A stretch of DNA of 64,000 bases from positions 930,001 to 994,000 of the forward strand of contig JAPXFQ010000256.1 in assembly GCA_028564705.1 (NCBI GenBank). Direction: 5' to 3'. Within the stretch, counting starts at the first letter, position 1. The number at the start of each line of letters is the position of its first letter. The notes beneath the pieces were generated by a model. That model did not search any database and was not told the origin of the DNA. It saw only the letters and a list, made by a program, of their open reading frames with translations. Shown piece by piece: positions 60,416 through 64,000 of this stretch. The stretch is from Apricaphanius iberus (lineage: Eukaryota; Chordata; Actinopteri; Cyprinodontiformes; Aphaniidae). A program made the position numbers and the translations under genes.

Positions 60416-61365
60416 CATCTCTTTATATAAATACTACCAGTTATTGACATTTGTTTATTTCATTGCCCAGAGACAAAGTTTAAAAATAGTCGATACATTT
60501 TAAACAATCTGAGATTAGAGTCATTCCAAATGCTTAAAGTTTAGTCTACCTTATGTATTTCAAAACAAGTTTTTATCTGTGTTTGGGATCATTTTCCTTT
60601 CCTGAATATGTAGTTGTGACTCAACATCTGACCAAAACTGTTTCCCTCAAATGAAAAATTTTTTATAATAATATGTTAGGAACAAGTGTTTATACACTAT
60701 TTTCTCACCATTTTGAATGTGGGACATGGTGGTGCTGGTATGTTGCCAAAGCTCTCTTTTCCTACTGGTGGCACTGGCACAGTAGTGGCACAAGACAGAT
60801 GGAATAAGGATAATTTTCAATCACAAACTTGTTGAAAGTTGGATATAATTAGCTGTCCTAACAGAACTGTGATCCCAAAACTCAGCTCAGGAATAGCCCC
60901 GACTTCAATTAACAATTATTTAAACTATGCTTAAAAGTAATTAATGTTTCAGGAAATACAGCAATTTTATTTAGCTCTATTATGATTGTTTATAGTGGTA
61001 GGTCTAATTTTCTCTAACTACAACTGTAGCTTGTGTATTATTTGACTCTGTCAAGCTTTTTTTTCCATCCAAATCTCTTCAGCTTCAGCTTTTTCTGACT
61101 GGAGTTCTCGAAATTTCACCACCCACTTTTTATTGACTTTAAGACTTTTCTGATCATTATAATTATTAAGTGTACATCATGTTTATTGTTTTCACAATTA
61201 CATTGCACTTAACCATCAGGAAGATCTGATATTAGTAGGACTAAATGTGGTGCAAGTACCACCAGTGGTTGTTGTACCACGGTGTAATATGCCAAGGATT
61301 TATGAAAAAAGCCTTTGCACTTTCTAGTTATTCTTTATTCAATAGTTGAGTGGTTTGTTTTGAGT
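60413..61365. other. AT-rich intergenic DNA, nothing recognised
   Basis: No gene, repeat family or RNA gene is seen. Confidence 0.5.
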
Positions 61366-61369
61366 GCAC

Positions 61370-62430
61370 ATTACAACAACACCACATTGGAGTGGGGGGA
61401 GAGAGGCTGGGGGTCTTCCCACACGCCTATTCGTTGGGCCATCAGGGGTTGGAGCCCGGATGGCATATGAGGCTGTCTGGTCGGGGACCTGGGCTGGTGG
61501 TCTGCTTTTGTCCCCATCCTGGTGGGCAAGGGGATCGTCTCTCGGGTGAGGGGGCAGGATGCTCTATAGGGGCATCTGTCCCTGGGAGTATAGAGTATGT
61601 ATGGGGCATATTAATGAGTGTACGGCGTCCTTTTTCGGATGTCCTGTGTTGGTGAGACTCCTGCAGGTCCCTCCTGCCTTGCGGCGTTGCCGGCGAACCC
61701 CTGTCGGCTGATCCCTGGTCGTGGCCCTTCTGGGGGACAGGGCGCCCTGGTCCCCGTGGCCTCCGGGTCATGTTCCGGGCCCGCCCGGACGTAGCAGGTC
61801 TCCGGCGGAACCCGTGGGCTCGTCACTGCTATCTCTCGGGCTCCAGCATTGCGGATGGTGGGTGTTCCCCTGGGGCTTCCATCTGTTCCTCTCTTGGTGG
61901 GTGATCGGCCCTGCGCTGATCCGCCCGTGGCTCCTGCGCTCTGTGGACTCTGGACGCATGCGTCTCCTGCCTCCTTCATGTCTGCATCGATTCCTGTAGG
62001 ACGGATTGACGGTTCCTTACACCAACTATCAATCACTTGCATGGGGAAACCTTATTCACACCTGCATGGTCGCACACACACATAGATCATTAGTTAGTTG
62101 TTACCAGGAGCTTACCAGAAACATTAGTGTTGTGTTCATTAATCCATTTTGTGTGTAGTGAATGTGTAATTATTCGTTTATATTACTAGATCCGTTTGGT
62201 TAATGTTGTTCTGTTCTATTGGTGGGTTTTTTTTATTTTGTTTTCCCACTTCTCTGCCGTACAACAGAGGTGGAGGACTGGGATGTTTTCTTGTGTTCTT
62301 TGTTTACCTCCATATCTTGTATCATCAGTTCACACTCTTCTTGATCTTCTTGCTTTCTTCCTTCTTATCTCAATTTCGTGTCCATAACTTCAAGAAATTA
62401 AATCCACAGTAATCCCTAATAAAGATTTTT
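61370..62430 (+). mobile_element. GC-rich retroelement-like block
   Basis: 61380-62000 is strikingly GC-rich against AT-rich flanks and has overlapping open frames on both strands without domains. It passes into an AT-rich part ending 'ctaataaagatttttc', which looks like a polyadenylation signal of a plus-strand retroposon. I recall similar GC-rich blocks as parts of fish LINE-like repeats but cannot name the family. Confidence 0.45.
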
Positions 62431-62439
62431 CATACATAT

Positions 62440-63763
62440 ATATCAAGTGGAATATTATAGCAAAGCTGTAATGCTCTGCTTTGGAAAGTAAATCTGTTGG
62501 GCTTGTACTTGGTACTCAGACACCAATTCTGAGTAGCAAACTGCTAGACAGGACACGTTGAGAAAAAAAAGGAAAAAAACAGTTGAGTGGTTTATGAGGC
62601 TAATCCAAGGGCGTCCCTTCAATACAGTGAATTTTCTTCCTGTACACCTAAAAATGTGGGTAAAAGTATGTGAGTGTGTATTTTACCCTAAGAGACAACC
62701 ACGCTCAGAGTCCTCTTTGATCACCGGTTTGAGATATAACACTTTTTTTTTAAAGTTCTCAGAGAGCTGAATGAATCTACAAATAAGATAATCTATTACA
62801 GCCATGCTTTGCATTGCTGTTCCCACATATAAAAAGAGGGGTGGAAAGAAAAAACAGTAGTATCTAAAAAGGCAAAGCAAATCGACTGAACAAACTAACC
62901 TTACGAATGAGCTCAACTGTGCAAAGATATCCATCTCTCTGAGGGGAGAGGGAGACACCACAAAGACACACATTATCGACTCTGTCAATATTTGTTTATT
63001 TATTAAGCTGGTGATGCGCTTGACACAGTTTAGTTATTTCCCAGGAAAGTTGAGAGAGTTCCTCAGAGCTTTTAAAGCCCTGCAGCAAATTAGTCTCTGT
63101 CAATATATATCAAAGGTATCTTCTGCACATAAAAAACTATTGTTGGGCATGTTGATGTGTTGCAGCAATATGTAGCTATGCAAATGACATACCATTTTGG
63201 CGGATCCCACTTTTCCACATTAATTATTCGTTTTTTTACTGGCAAACTCTGAAACCATCAGAACTTCAATGATTTTGGCTAAGCTGTCCACAATGTTAAG
63301 GAGCTTATCTAGGGAACTATTTCACTCTTTTTGCAGGAAAGCATCCAAGATGTCAGGCACTGATGTTGGAGGAGACGTTTGTGAAGACAGGATAATTCAA
63401 GTGTCTGCACATCAAACTTGTGTGTGCATCTTGGTCTGCCATTTTGGAATCCCAAACCCTTAAACTGGGTCAAACTGCATGACATCTAGCAGGATGCAGC
63501 AAAAGGCGACATCACCAGTAACGTCGCTTAAATGAGTCACTGAAAGCCGATAAATGGACAGAGCAAAGATGGCAAGGAAAACTAAACAAGCGATAGAATC
63601 ATTAATACATTTTTTCCAAGACTTGGAATCAAATGGCAAAAAGAAGATGAAGAAGTTTAGGAAGAAACGACTAATGTGGACATGCTTATAGCTGGGAAAA
63701 AAGGGAGAGTTTGGGATACTTTGTTCTTCAAAACAAGCTTGAGGTAATATTTGTTTAGCATTA
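62440..63763. other. Intergenic DNA, no gene seen
   Basis: Nothing is recognised. No exon of kit, the usual next gene, is found before the window ends. Confidence 0.45.
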
Positions 63764-63771
63764 TCATAGCT

Positions 63772-63975
63772 CAGTGTTTATTAACCCTGGTTCTCAGGGC
63801 CCACTGTCCTTCATGTTTTACCTGCATCTCTGCTCCAGCACACTTGATTCAAATGATAGTTGTAGCTCCTGCATGTTATCAAGTTCTTCAGAAGCCTGTT
63901 TATCACCCAGTAATCCAGGTCAGATGTGTGGGAAATAGGATGGTGGGCCCTGAAGACCAGGGTAAAGAAACACTG
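63772..63975. mobile_element. 204-bp hAT-like inverted-repeat element
   Basis: The left end CAGTGTTTATTAACCCTGG and the complement of the right end CAGTGTTTCTTTACCCTGG form inverted repeats of about 33 bp with few mismatches. The flanks TCATAGCT (63764-63771) and TCCTAGCT (63976-63983) are an 8-bp target duplication with one change. The type is common in fish and carries no coding part. Confidence 0.8.
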
Positions 63976-64000
63976 TCCTAGCTAACATGTCACTCACAGG

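Noticed and set aside
61442..62042. Proline/glycine-rich proteins on both strands
   Set aside because: Overlapping frames on both strands are expected in a GC-rich block, which looks like a retroelement.

Overview
The window is nuclear DNA of a ray-finned fish, most likely a percomorph. It has GT-AG introns, long AT-rich intergenic DNA, many microsatellites, and a dense load of typical fish transposons (Rex/CR1-type and RTE-type LINE pieces, tRNA-derived SINEs, Tc1 remnants, hAT-like and Harbinger-like short elements). Two genes are well supported, both on the + strand and in the order known for vertebrates: the ParaHox gene gsx2 (25552-26452, two exons) and the receptor tyrosine kinase gene pdgfra (coding 34223-55627, 28 coding exons in my model). 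I see no chic2 upstream and no kit downstream, although both normally neighbour this pair.

Layout. 1-25 kb has no gene. It holds transposon remnants, two striking hairpins, repeat-poor stretches (about 18.8-21.5 kb and 24.6-25.0 kb) that look like gsx2 regulatory DNA, and a direct duplication of about 0.2 kb (20.5 and 23.9 kb). 25.5-26.85 kb is gsx2 with its poly(A) signal. 26.9-34.2 kb is the gsx2-pdgfra interval, with a candidate CCAAT/TATA promoter near 28.4 kb and a candidate non-coding first exon of pdgfra near 32.2 kb. 34.2-57.5 kb is pdgfra with its 3' UTR. 57.5-64 kb is intergenic and repeat-rich.

The main observation is in pdgfra. A normal class III receptor has five extracellular Ig domains. 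Here the signal-peptide exon is followed by a first set of intact exons for Ig domains D1-D4 (cassette A, 34371-41666). Only 98 bp later comes a second set for D1-D4 (cassette B, 41765-43456), then D5, the membrane segment and the split kinase. All splice sites and phases fit. Reading every exon gives a 1459-residue receptor with nine Ig domains. Both cassettes start and end in phase 1 and are multiples of three, so skipping A (1078 residues) or skipping B (1074 residues) would each give a normal-sized five-Ig receptor with a different ligand-binding region. The cassettes are clearly diverged, so this is not an assembly repeat, and A keeps its cysteines, tryptophans and reading frame. I know of no described PDGF receptor with this layout, but I could not search.

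Function. Gsx2 is a nuclear transcription factor that patterns forebrain progenitors. Pdgfra is a cell-surface receptor for PDGF ligands in mesenchyme and neural crest. They are neighbours by old synteny and need not act together.
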